From positions 14,319,763-14,383,762 of the forward strand of contig CM070601.1 in assembly GCA_036346395.1 (NCBI GenBank): 64,000 bases of DNA, given 5' to 3'. The notes below the pieces were generated by a model. The model was not told the origin of the DNA, ran no database searches, and was given only the letters and a program-made list of their open reading frames with translations. Numbering within the stretch: position 1 is the first letter of the stretch; each line of letters starts with the position of its first letter. The translations under genes and the position numbers were made by a program. Below are positions 12,676 through 23,273 of the stretch, piece after piece. The stretch comes from Hsuehochloa calcarea (lineage: Eukaryota; Streptophyta; Magnoliopsida; Poales; Poaceae).

Positions 12676-13165
12676 AAAAGACCACACACTACCACTACCT
12701 TTTTAGTCCAAATTGACCACACTTTGTCACGCGCCTTTTCAGACAGAAATGATCGCACACTAGCATGCCACCTTTTCAGACAGAAAAGACCACACCCTGT
12801 CACGCTACACAGTACCACATTTTAGACATAAATGACCACACGCTGCTCTACCACCTTTTCCAACCAAAAAGACCGCACCCTGTCACGCCACACACTGCCA
12901 CCTTTTTAGACATAAATAGCAAATCACTATGACACTACCTTTTCAGACTGAAATGACCACACTCCACCAGACCATATTTTTAGACTGAAAAGACCACACC
13001 CCGTCACGCCACACACTGACACCTTCTTAGAATAAAATTACAACACATTGCGATTCTACTTTTTCATACCAAAATAACCACACACTGCCAGCTTTTCAGA
13101 CAAAAATGACAACACACCGCCACACTACCTTTTCAGACTGAAATGACCACACTCAGTCACACCAC
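12676..13165 (+). repeat. Degenerate minisatellite inside the MULE
   Basis: A unit close to CCACCTTTTCAGACAGAAA followed by TGACCACACACTGTCACG recurs about a dozen times with variable spacing (roughly 35-45 bp). The blocks TTTTCAGAC and GACCACAC mark the period. It ends just before a TATA box and a plus-strand relic gene. Confidence 0.8.
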
Positions 13166-13225
13166 CTTTTCAACCTTTCGTAACGAGTAGGCAGCACACA
13201 CCAGCCATCAGCACTACCCCTATCC

Positions 13226-14160
13226 GCTTATAAAAGGAGGGCAATGGCTCCTGGTGGAGAATACTGCATCACCACAGCTCACACTTCACTCCAACTTGTT
13301 TCACAAAACAGAGAAGGAGAGAGAAGAGAAAGAGCTAGAGAAGAACATGGAGTTATGCAGAGATCATACGGAAGCGCAAGTGGCTTGCTGAGAAGGCGAA
13401 ATCCTACCCGAATTATTTGATCGAAGATGCGTCTATACCACCAGAGTTTCCACGCGCGCTGTGCGACAGAGAAAAACTGGATTGGATCATTCAGTCCATA
13501 CACCAGAAGATCGTTGCCCGGGTGTACTACAAGTGTAGAGATATCCGCGCAAGAGAATCACACCCACACACACATCGATTTTTTTTGAATTTTACGTTGC
13601 ATTCCACATATCGTTAACTTTATCCATGCATAATGGCATTCGGAGGAGCGTTGCTTCTTCTTCCAATGGATCAATGACCCAGATATGTATGATAGGGCGT
13701 TCATCGAGCATAAATAAATATTCAACTACGTGATGCGACCTAAGGTCTTCATCCGTTGGAAACCTTACGTACCCGACCCCATTAAAATGCACCGATGGAG
13801 CCCAAGAAACTGGGGTGGTGGTGGATGACCCCAGAACAACTCGCAGAAGGGGAAGACTCCTGCTAGTGAGACTGGCGATCGTCCTAGCGTTCCCTGTCTC
13901 CCGGGTGCACTACGGATCGAAGAGGTAAGTTATGTTCAATTTGCGTCCTGGCTATTGATTTGGCCTTACGTTCTCCTTACGTTCTCCTTACATCATTCCA
14001 TCTTTCCAGCCCGTCTTGTAGTACAGGACTACCTTCAGGATTGGCTGTGCCCGTGGGTTTACAGGAAATAATGGGAAGGCACCGATGGGCCACTAAAACT
14101 AACCTTATTCCGATTCACCTTTTTTTATTTTTAAAAGGCACACATGTATGCTACGTGTAG
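13226..14160 (+). pseudogene. Second plus-strand relic gene in the MULE
   Basis: A TATA box (CTTATAAAAGGA at 13226-13237) is followed by a purine-rich leader and a frame from about 13345 to 13560. It encodes a segment with KWLAEKAKSYPNYLIEDASI and PPEFPRALCDREKLDWI, then ends in unrelated sequence. A second piece near 13640-13810, in another frame, contains FQWINDPDMYDRAFIEHK, a pattern seen in GRF-type accessory proteins of grass transposons (from memory, not checked). Frame changes show it is broken. It may instead be a captured host gene fragment. Confidence 0.4.
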
Positions 14161-14709
14161 ATCGGGTTGATGATTTGTGCATACTGTCGTTTGTAATGCA
14201 TATAACCAAACTCTGTGTGCCATGAAATTCACAAATACATTCCAAAGTCTTATTGCTGCAATTAAAATCTCATCTTCAAAATTTAACTCCTAAATTGTTC
14301 TCTTCTTCATATTTTGTTTTCTTTTTCGAAAATGATCGGTTGCGCGCACACTTATAGATATTGCCAAAAAACTTAGTCAACTCCAGTAAAATTTGAAATT
14401 GCATTCTCTACAAGTATAAATATGATTTTATTTTCAATTATTTCCGCCAAAAATTGAAAAATCCACCTCCTGTCGCGACTTCAAGTGGCGACAGGAACTT
14501 GTTGCTATTTGAAGTGGAGATTTGATCTCTGTCGCCATTTGGAATGGCTACAGAGACATCTGACACTGTTTGGGTGGCAACAGGATTCATGTCTCCATTT
14601 GGAGTGACAACAAAAGCCTATTTTTGTAAATTTATTAAACGTATATTTATTTCTGTAATTATATGTAAACAATGTATTATTTTTAAAAAAATCGCTGGGT
14701 ATAGGGGTG

Positions 14710-15255
14710 AAAAAAAAGCACGCTGGCTCAATTCAAAATTGCTCCAAATAAACTCGTTAATTGGTTCAACATTGAAATGAGTCGATTTTGAATGAAATTG
14801 AATTTTGCTCTGACTCAGCTCGGCTTGTTAGCTCGGTTCAAAAAATATTTTTAAACTAATGTTTTTATCCAATTTATTGATTCAATTCCTATTAATAACT
14901 AGGACCCACGTTACATTAAAAACCACATAAAATAATATCATCTCTCAACCACACTCTCTCTCAAAACTGGGCTCATTTAATGCTTTGAATAGACTCCTAT
15001 GTAGAGTCCGGTTTCAGAATTATTTTTGTTAGAATCGACCCCTCTAATGTATTGAATTGATTCAATATCTTCTCTTTCATTCTTTGAACCGGTTAAAACA
15101 ACACATTGAAAATGGTCTAACTAAACTGGGGCTCTGCGTTGCATAACATAATGAAACTGTCGTTACGAATGTGTGGTGCCTATGGGAAATTCTTGCTCTA
15201 TTCGGGGGGAGAAGTGTTTGAAAATTGAAGGGAAGATGGAGAGATGCGTGCATAC
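14710..15255. other. Flank between MULE and pectinesterase relic
   Basis: AT-rich sequence with GCTCGGCTTGTTAGCTCGG-like repeats near 14815-14840, possibly a small old transposon. The missing 3' exons of the adjacent pectinesterase are not visible here. Confidence 0.35.
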
Positions 15256-16796
15256 CTCGTAGAGCGAGAGCGCATTGCCGAATATGAAGTCCACAGACCC
15301 TTCGATGTAGTAGCTCCTATAGTAATGCCGGCCCAGGTGATCATACAGCGTGTCCTACGTGCCTAGGAAGTTGCACCCGACGAACGCCGCGTTGTCCACC
15401 GATATCCGCAGCACCACCCCTTGCTTCCCCAGCGCCCCCAGCCTCGGCACCGGTGCTGTGTTCTGGTATATGCAAATGACACGAGATTGTCACGTTTGTA
15501 ATAAACAGAGAAGACTGCGTTGCACACAACACAAGCTAGTTGTTACGACGAGACGCGACACACCTTGAAAGTGATGTTCTTGGCGACAAAGAAGTGGCGT
15601 TCACGGCGAATGTCGCGGCGAACGTGCTGAACGGGCGCCCCACGGCCCGACCGTGTCTGCCATGTCTCCCCACTGCACCACCGTCTTGTCGGCGCCCGCG
15701 CCCTCGATGGTGACGAACGCGTGCAGCGGGGAAACGTTCGCCTTGTCCCTGCACGCCGCACGACACGTGGTCACTCCAACTAGAGGTGGGCATTGGGCCG
15801 TGCCTGGTCAGGCCTAGGCACGGCCTAAAGCCCACCGTGCAGGGATTGTGTTGTGCCAGTCCAAGCCCAATCCTAAGTAACTATAGACGTCTGAGAAGAT
15901 GACAACCGCCGTCTCCACCGCCCAGGAAGACAAAGACACCCGTGGGCCAGGCCGGGTGGCAGAAGGGAATGATTAGTTGGGCTAGGCCGGTGTGGGGGAG
16001 TGATTGAGCTAGGCTGAGGGAGGGATTGAGCAAGAATGAGAAGGTTGGGCCTATTTCGTGCCGTGTCGGCCCAAGCACGGCCCAACTGATCGTGCTGTGC
16101 CGTGTTGCCCAATGGGCCGCATTATCAGACCCGGCCCGGCCCGCTATTCGTGCTATGCTGGTCCGGCTCACCATGTGCCGTGCCGTGCTATGCTTAGACC
16201 GTATCGTGCCGACCAGGCTTCGAGCTGGCCCAAAAAAGCGCAGCCCAAGTCCCAGCTCTAACTCCAACTGTCACACGCTAAGTACTGAATACTATACTGA
16301 AGCGAACGATACCAAAACAGGTCAGATTAAGAGGCGCGCGCGCAATGCCGCGATGCAAAACGCGCGCGCGGTCACGTACGTACGTGTATGTGCTGGCATT
16401 GACCTTGATGACGACGTGGGAGAGGTTGATGAGCAGGAGCGTGTCAACGGTGGCTTGGATGGACGTGAAGTTGCCGGAAACTGGGTTCTTGTCCACGACG
16501 AGCGTGCGCGTGGGGAGGAGCGCGCGCTGTAACGTGTTGTGGTCTAGCCCGCCCATTAACCGCACCCACCGGATGAACTGCCGCTCGATCGTCTCCACCC
16601 CCGTCGCATCCACTGGGTATGGCTTCGTGGCCGCCTTCCCCGGCTGCAGCCCCTTGGTGTGCCTATGCATGCGCCTGTGGCAGCTGGCGTCCACACTGCC
16701 CGACGCGACGAGCAGCACCACGACAATGCAAGCCATGAACCGCGCCCACGACATGGGCCATCGCCATGGCAATGACAACGCCAATGGCAAACGCAA
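15256..16796 (-). pseudogene. Pectinesterase (pectin methylesterase) pseudogene, 3'-truncated
   Basis: Three minus-strand exons can be placed at 16796-16384, 15748-15564 and 15462-15256, with GT-AG borders. Exon 1 has a hydrophobic signal segment (MACIVVVLLVASG), then FIRWVRLMGGLDHNTLQRAL and FTSIQATVD. Exon 2 has VTIEGAGADKTVVQWGD. Exon 3 has VDNAAFVGCNFLG, then DTLYDHLGRHYY, IEGSVDFIFGNA. These are the core blocks of family 8 carbohydrate esterases, which demethylate cell-wall pectin. Exon 2 carries two single-base losses (around GPWGARS and before FFVAKNITFK). Exon 3 has TAG (15355-15357) where the catalytic-region Gln of the QDTLY motif belongs. Exons after FGNALSLYE are absent. Intron 1 holds a hAT-type MITE. 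A functional product is not possible. Confidence 0.9.
15781..16260. mobile_element. hAT-type MITE in the pectinesterase intron
   Basis: The ends are TAGAGGTGGGCATTGGGCC and, inverted, TAGAGCTGGGACTTGGGCT. A perfect 8-bp target duplication ACTCCAAC flanks them (15773-15780 and 16261-16268), as in hAT elements. The 480-bp body is GC-rich, full of GGGCC and GTGCCGTG blocks, and encodes no transposase. Confidence 0.92.
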
Positions 16797-17416
16797 TGAT
16801 TATTGCGGTGGGCTAGCTAGCAGCGAGGGGTGTCAGGCTTAATTCTCGAGGGAGTAGGGGAGGGGGAATTTAAGGAGATCACGGGCAGGGGAGGAGAAGG
16901 AACGATGGAATGACACAGCTCACGAGTCACAGGAGAGGCTGTTACGTTGGTTGGTTGTGGTGCGCGTGCGTGCGCATCTGGCTGCGCCGATGTATGTACT
17001 GTTGGAAATTTGTGCAGTACTTTAATTCCAAATTTTATCAGGAGGCATATGTTGCAAAAATAACTAGTGACACAAAACTCATAACTAACGACAACAGGCA
17101 AATCATATTGTACTTCAAATATACGCAAAAGTAGAATTATATCATAGTAGATTGGTTACACGGACAACTTACTATCGTGGAAGTAGTCGACGTTGGCGAA
17201 AAAGATGAGCGGTTGCGCGGGTTGCGCTGTCCAAAACCTTATCGTTGCCCCGTGCAGGTACTCTCTACGGCAACGATTTGGAAATAGCAACTCTCCCTCC
17301 TCCTCGGTGCACACCGAGAAGAAAGGCTAGTGAGATTCGGCCGCTCAACACTTCAGCACAATTCAGGAATGGAGGAATTTGGTCGTGCAGGTATGTGTAT
17401 GTTTTACTCTGATACC
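16797..17416. other. Upstream of the pectinesterase relic; possible LTR remnant
   Basis: Bases 16797-16960 are probably the old promoter side. From about 17000 (TGTTGGAAATTTGTGCAG) to CTCTGATACC at 17407-17416 the sequence looks like an old copia-type LTR next to a primer-binding site, but both limits are uncertain. No gene is seen. Confidence 0.35.
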
Positions 17417-20400
17417 TGTTCTTATGCGTAGTGGCCCTCAAATCAAATCAGAGTTGCGAGATACAACACGAGCGCACACGATATCAAGAGCGAAGTAGAT
17501 GAATCTCGTAGAGAGCACCAAATAACGATGACGAAATAATCACAATGAGAGAGAAAGATTTGGCAAAGCCGACCGCAAATTCCTTAAGCATAACCTCAAA
17601 AGAGTACAAGAGATTATCTCTCTCTCAGGACCCTCTTGGACCTTTTAATACCCTCAGATCCTTGTCCTGATGAGGACATGACCTCTATAGATACAACCAT
17701 ATTTCATATGCTTGTTGTTCCAATTACATGAGCTCGTACACTTCACTTAAATTATCAGGTGAGCTCGTTTTTAAGAGTGTCTTCATATTATATGGAATAT
17801 ATGATGCTACATAATAATGAAAATATATATTTATGCAGCACCACATCACTTTTTGTGCAAGCCAAGCAAGAGTTCGAGCTGGACACGTATTGGAATCCAA
17901 TTCGGGCTCCAGAGACAATACCGACTTAAACATGCATAACTTTTACATACAGAGTCCGTTTGAGCTCCACGAGCTCTTGATGGAAAGCTTATCTCGTCCT
18001 CTTTCCAATGGATCTAGCCTCGCCACCAAATTCCTTCTCTGTGCACCCCAATCACCAAAATAAGTTGATACATCACCTGTTTGGGCCAAATTAGGACTTA
18101 TAATGCTTGACCCAAGGGAAGGTGCCACCCTAGGCGGCCCATACTGTTTATGTGGTACTGTTTATATGTGAAAAGTACCATAAATAGTATCATATCATAT
18201 TTTCTTAGTTATGTGTGGCTCCCCCTTTCCTATTTAAGGTGGTCGCACCCCTCTAGTTTTATTGTATTTCGTTTAGTTAAAAGTTAGCTACATTGCAACT
18301 TCGTGTTCTTCACTTGTGTTGACTAGACCAACCGTAAAGACCCTCTATGGAATTCCACCTTTTGTACTCAATTATATATTTGCAATTCAGATTATTTTTT
18401 ATCTTGTTCTTGTGTGTTCTTCGATTTCATGCAGGAATAGACCTTCGTGGTTAGGTCGATTGTGCTTCTAGCAAGGTTGATAACGATCTCGAAGTTGGTT
18501 CAGCGATTGCCGAGCATATTGGTCGTGCACGATTGGTAGCCGAATCGTGAGAGTCGTCTCTACCCAAATCGAGTTATCCTTCTCATCGAAAGATCGAGCC
18601 ACCCAACTGTAGCATCATGTCTTATACAAGAATTTACTGCTAAAGAATAATCTAACATCTAATCCTTTCGTGCACTTCTTGCTTTCGAGGAGTTGGTTTG
18701 TGGCTTATATTCTCCATAGCCATCTCTCATAGCTTTATATAGTGCTCCTTAGTTCTTCTCCAAAAGGAAGTAGGAATCCTAATCCATTATGATTAGGATA
18801 GGGATCCTTGTAGAACACTTCTCACAGTCCTAGTTGATTAGGTTATGAGTCACCAGTACTTAACAATCTCCATGTTAACTCTTATCCATTGAAGTCATTG
18901 TGTTCCTCCAAAAAGTCGCTCCTAGTCGGCTCCACTTTTTTCTTTTTCTTTTTCCTGTTTTTTTCTCCCACCTTTGGAAATGCCCCTACCACATGGGCTC
19001 ATGCATATCACCGCAATGTGTGTGTCGGTATCCGGGCTAGCCCGCCCAAAAACTCCACATGAGAGCTCCTTTATTGTGTAGTGTTGGTTAACCACACCAC
19101 CTGTTCCTAAGGCCTTCTATGTCATAGGTTTGTATCACCTTCGAGCTCCACATGCTTGTTAGTATCGTGTGGTTGGTCCCACTACGTCTTCCTTCTTCCA
19201 ACAACTCGCACATTCGCATTTGCGCCTGCTAGATTTTGCAACCGTCTTTGCAGTTCCACACATAAGTGAGATGAGATCTGAGTACCTACTGTTGACGACA
19301 CAGTTTCCTTCTCTTATTCAGGATTTTTATCAAACCTCCTGTTAGTTACTCTTTCGTGATGATTATCCATCAATCGGTGTCCTCCATTGTTGCAAATACT
19401 TTTTACGATTACCTGCCCTTTGCAAATAACTCGCATGACTCTACCTTAAAGTGATACCTCACAACCTTCAAGTTCAAGCGACCTTATAGATATTAGATTC
19501 TTCTTTAAGTTGGGAACATACCGAACTCCTGCCAATGTACGATGTGCTCCATTATACATCTCTAATGTAACAATTCCCACCTAAGTAACTGCATACTCTT
19601 TGCGACCTGCTAAGTGAATAGTTCCATGCACTAGGCGTTGAGATCCTTCGTGAAACATCTCCCTCGTCAAACATATAAGGAAGCAACAACCTGAATATCA
19701 TATCCATCCATAAAAAGTACATGGTTGACTGACAACTAGTACGTCTGAATCATCTTTCGCTACCACCACTGAGCATGCTCCCCCTATCTAGTCCAAACTT
19801 GGACATTCCTTTATCATACGACTTTCATCGTCGCATAGATAGCATACATGTGTGCCCTTGCTCTTGCTCTTCTTCTTCCTGCGACTTTTGCTTTTGCCTG
19901 GAACACCTATGGCAACCAATGCTTAATCATCTAAGGGTGAAGAATCTGATAGTTTCTTTAAGGACTTCACTTCCAATAGATGCCACTGCCTCATTAAAGT
20001 GGAGAGTGTGCCTCATCAAAGTTGAGAGTGTCTTTTTTATATGATAATACTCATCACCAATTGCTCATATGATGGTGGTAGAGACGATGCTAATATGGCG
20101 ACCTTGTCGTTCTCCTCAATTTTCTCATCCACACTAGTCAGTTGTGTGATATGCTTATTGAATACATTAGGATGATCAACGACCGTCCACCTTTCTCAAT
20201 GTGCAACCTGAATAGCTGCCGCTTTAGCACTCATCAGTTCGTCAGTGATTTTTCCATATACAATTATTCTAAGTTACTTTATAATTTCTTCAGTGAATTC
20301 TTCTTAATCACAGAGTACCTTACCTCATTGGAGAGACATAGACGGATTGTACTAATAGCGTCCCGCTCTATCACCTTCCTGTCTTAATTAGACATCTTTT

Positions 20401-21064
20401 TCCTGTTTGTCCCCTTCAAGAGCATCGATTAACCTCTGCTGGATAAGGACATCATTCACCACACATTGTCACACGCTGAAATTTCCTCTGACGTCAAATT
20501 TCTTCACTTGATTCCACATCGTAGACATCGATCTTGATTTTGTGCCATCTGACGTTTCGCTGACCTTCTCATAAATATGATTAATATGCCCTTGGCTCTG
20601 ATACCACTTTTTATGCGCAACAACCTCCAAATTGGACCAGAGTTACGAGATACCGCATGAGCGTGCACATTATCAATAACGAAGTAGATGGATCTCGTAG
20701 AAAAACCGCATGAGAGAAATATTTGGCGAAGCCGACCGCAAATTTCTTAGGCAAAACCTCAAATAAGTACAAGGGATTGTCGCTCTTTCACACAACCCTT
20801 TCGAACTTTTTAGGACAATCGGATCCTTACCCTATACAAGAATCTAGTGCTAAAGCTCTAGTCCTCTCGTGAACCTCTTGCTTTGGATGAGTTGGTCTCC
20901 ATGACCACCCCTCATGGCATTATATAGTGCACCCTAGTTCTCTTCTAAAAGAAAAAGGAAGTAGAAATCCTAATCATAATAAAATTATGATAAAAACCCT
21001 TGTAGAACATCACTTCTCTTAGTCCTAGTTGATTAGATTATGAGTTAAGTATCCATATTTAACA
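17417..21064 (-). mobile_element. Antisense copia-like LTR retrotransposon, gag-only, non-autonomous or truncated
   Basis: Two related LTRs lie in the same orientation. The left one is at about 17417-18865, split by a nested solo LTR, and the right one at about 20605-21064. Shared blocks are GCCGACCGCAAATT, CCTATACAAGAAT, GAGTTGGT and CCTAGTTGATTAG. On the minus strand each LTR starts TGTTAA, and a methionine-tRNA-type primer site (GGTATCAGAGCC) follows the right LTR. Minus-strand frames between them read FDGRGNFSVWQCMVNDVLIQ and, further on, a CYLCDDESRMIKECP-like zinc knuckle, typical of copia gag. No integrase or reverse transcriptase is recognisable in the roughly 1.7 kb interior. The frames contain stops. 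Confidence 0.7.
17668..18617 (+). mobile_element. Solo LTR of the 54495-59591 family, nested in the copia-like LTR
   Basis: It begins TGATGAGGACATGACC, ends in CATCA, and matches the LTRs at 54495 and 58645 along their whole length, including CCTTCGTGGT and ATCTCGAAGTTGGTTCA. Target duplications are TGTCC (17663-17667) and TGTCT (18618-18622). The interrupted host text GGATCCTTGTCC|TATACAAGAA matches the undisturbed right LTR at 20820-20845. Confidence 0.9.
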
Positions 21065-21599
21065 TTTTAACCAAAGTTCTTCCTATGTCATGTGTCATAT
21101 ATTTTATGTGGTATCAATGACTTCACCTTTTATATTGTTCTCCTCCCACTTGCCCAAACAATATAGAACTAAATCATACAATGCTTTAGAATTTAAGAAT
21201 AAATGAGCTTTTTATTGCATAGGCCCAATACTAGCATGTACAGTTCTATTCTTGCCATCGAGTATAGAGTGGTTACCATCAAGTGCTATCCTTGCAGCTT
21301 AAAACAGTTAAACAAGAGGAGATCTACCGGTGCTTCACATTGTTACGGTAAAGTATTACCTCGATACCTAACAATGTATTTCAGATTGTTCTAAAAAATT
21401 TTAGTACATCATGAAAGGGTAGGTACATATGCATATACAAACGCAGAGAAGTGCATCCCTTTTCAGTGTAGTTTTCCTCCCATCTGATCGATTCCTCTCC
21501 TGTCAGTGTGATACTACCGGCTCCATAGACTCTGTCTGAAACAAAAGGACAATACGTAGTATTGCTGTCACGGCAATCAGCACAAGATCCCACTCTATT
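21065..21599. other. Unassigned region with a short minus-strand frame
   Basis: A 70-codon minus-strand frame (21381-21593) starts MGSCADCRDSNTTYC and has four cysteines early on. I do not recognise it; it could be part of an old transposon or a gene scrap. The expected next cereblon exons were looked for here and not found. Confidence 0.3.
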
Positions 21600-22320
21600 A
21601 CCGCCAAAGTAGAAGCCTCCTGGCTTTTGGTTGTTTACGGCCCTCCAGATGATGCTCTCAAGGTCGAGTTCCTCCGGGAACTAAGGGATATCAGTGCCTC
21701 CCTTGCCAGCCCTTGGTGTTTGCTAGGCGATTTCAACCTCATTCTCCAAACGTCCGACAAAAGCAATGCCTGTCTAAACAGGCAGCAAATGGGCAGCTTC
21801 AGGCAGGTAATTGATGACCTTGAGCTAAAAGAGATACACTTGAACGACAAGGCTTTTACTTGGTCAAACGCTCGGGAAAGATATACCATAGGGCGCACTG
21901 ATAGGGTCTTTATGTCGACAGCATAGGAAGCTATGTTCCCAGACTGCTTCCTTCGTGCACTGCCATCAACAGCCTCGGATCACTATCAAGAGCCGAAGAA
22001 AGGAAACAAATGAGTGTATCATACCCGTCTCTTGGATGCTTTGGAAGGAGCGTAATCAAAGGATCTTCAACAACATGGTCAATTCCAGCGATCAGATTCT
22101 CTAGCTTGCTCTCCAAGAGCATCAGCAATGGCGCATGGCAGTCGCGCATCGTCTGGTCGCGGTCTTGGAGTAGTTGTTTTATCGGTTTCTTCCGTTCGTG
22201 CTTTGTCTTTCGTTTGTCTGTCTGCTGTCGATTCTCCTTTTGTTCGGCTGTCGAGCGGTTTCCTAGCCGAAGCGTCGCTTGATTAGCTTGTATCTTCCGC
22301 TGTTGTGATTTTTTCAAGGT
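21600..22320 (+). mobile_element. LINE (non-LTR retrotransposon) fragment with a large internal deletion
   Basis: The frame at 21627-21926 has PWCLLGDFNLI and a RTDRVF segment, features of the LINE endonuclease domain. It runs into MFPDCFLRALPSTASDH after a stop. From about 22010 the text jumps to a C-terminal block (WMLWKERNQRIFNNMV) that lies at the far end of the reverse transcriptase protein. The entire reverse transcriptase core between them is missing, so this copy is dead. Confidence 0.8.
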
Positions 22321-22724
22321 TGCATAAGAGATCAGTTGTAAATCCTTGAAAAGTGAAGATTGTTGTTCCTCTCGCATTGGGATTAAATCTCGTGTCTCTC
22401 TGCGATTGATCTTGTTTAGGCTCACCACCCCATCAACATCTATCCAATGCAGCATCAGGCGAAATCGTTGGTGCCCACGGGCTACAACATTTAATGAACC
22501 ATCAACCAACCATCCAAGTTGTCGTATCTATTACAACAAACAAAAATATCAGCTGACCTGGTCAAGCAGTTTGGAAGAAAATGTGTAACAAAAAATGAAA
22601 ACTGATTATACATAACATTTAAATCTTTATAAATCATACTAAAGGGTTCATTTTGAAATTTATCACATGTAGTAATGGATTAACAATAATGGGCCTGAAA
22701 ACACATAAATGAGACATCAAAATG

Positions 22725-23240
22725 TGTTGTGGATGCTTTTGTTGGTAAAACGTATCAGATGAGGAGACGCAAGTCTGCTACAGTAGTTTCAGACGGAGGA
22801 ACAGTAGCCGTGTCAGACTGGGGAATAGTAGCCGACTCAGCTACCGTTGCCGATATGGCAGTAGGGTTTTTGGAAGGGGGGAGTCCAGCAAGGGGAGAAG
22901 ACTCCATAAATTAAGAGATAGAGTAGCCTCCTTATGAGATGAGATAGAATTAGATTCTCCTTAAGATATTGAATTAGAGAATATGTTAGTTTTCGTATTT
23001 GATTCGGCTAGTACTTTCCTTATTGATATTCTGAAAATTCTTCGTACTTAGCCTATAAAAGCAGCGGATGTAAAGTGAGACTTAAGCAATCAATAAACTA
23101 AAGTTTTTCTCACCTAGTTTCGGCAGGGACAGAGCCCTTGCGCCGCCGGCTCAACGCCGCCGCGCACAAGGGGTGTTCTTCGCTTCGCCAGTTATCCCTC
23201 CCATTCAATCTTCTACCTCCATCCTTCCAGCACCATATCA
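22725..23240 (+). repeat. 5' LTR of the gypsy element
   Basis: TG...CA ends. A TATA-like AGCCTATAAAAGCAG lies at about 23049-23063 and the GTAAAG-AGACTTAAGCAATC block follows, where transcription would start. Confidence 0.9.
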
Positions 23241-23273
23241 TTCGGTATCAGAGTCCTCAACACCACCCTTCGC

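Larger units (their letters stand above)
4638..14700 (-). mobile_element. Decayed Mutator-like element (MULE), about 10 kb
   Basis: The element is flanked by ATAGGGGTA (4629-4637) and ATAGGGGTG (14701-14709), a 9-bp target duplication with one mismatch, as expected for MULEs. The terminal inverted repeats are degenerate. The left end has GATTTTTTTTAACAATACATT, and the reverse complement of the right end has GATTTTTTTAAAAATAATACATT, with a further match around TTTAATAAA-TTAC. Subterminal blocks of the type 'GTCGCCATTTGGAATGGCTACAGAG' occur near both ends (4722-4875 and 14465-14610). A relic transposase lies inside on the minus strand, and accessory reading frames lie to its right on the plus strand. 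A solo-LTR-like element (5138-8044) is nested in the left part. Limits rest on the target duplication. Confidence 0.72.

Noticed and set aside
12676..13165. CRISPR-like array
   Set aside because: The units are degenerate, contiguous and without unique spacers, and the DNA is plant nuclear; it is a minisatellite.
16026..16532. 168-codon plus-strand frame across the hAT MITE and pectinesterase exon 1
   Set aside because: It crosses a transposon boundary and lies antisense to a clear exon.
20590..20606. tRNA-like sequence
   Set aside because: GGCTCTGATACCA is only the primer-binding site of an antisense retroelement; there is no cloverleaf.
21931..22509. 192-codon minus-strand frame starting in cereblon exon 6
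   Set aside because: Only the first part matches the LON domain; after the GTGAGC donor at 22425 the frame runs antisense through the LINE.
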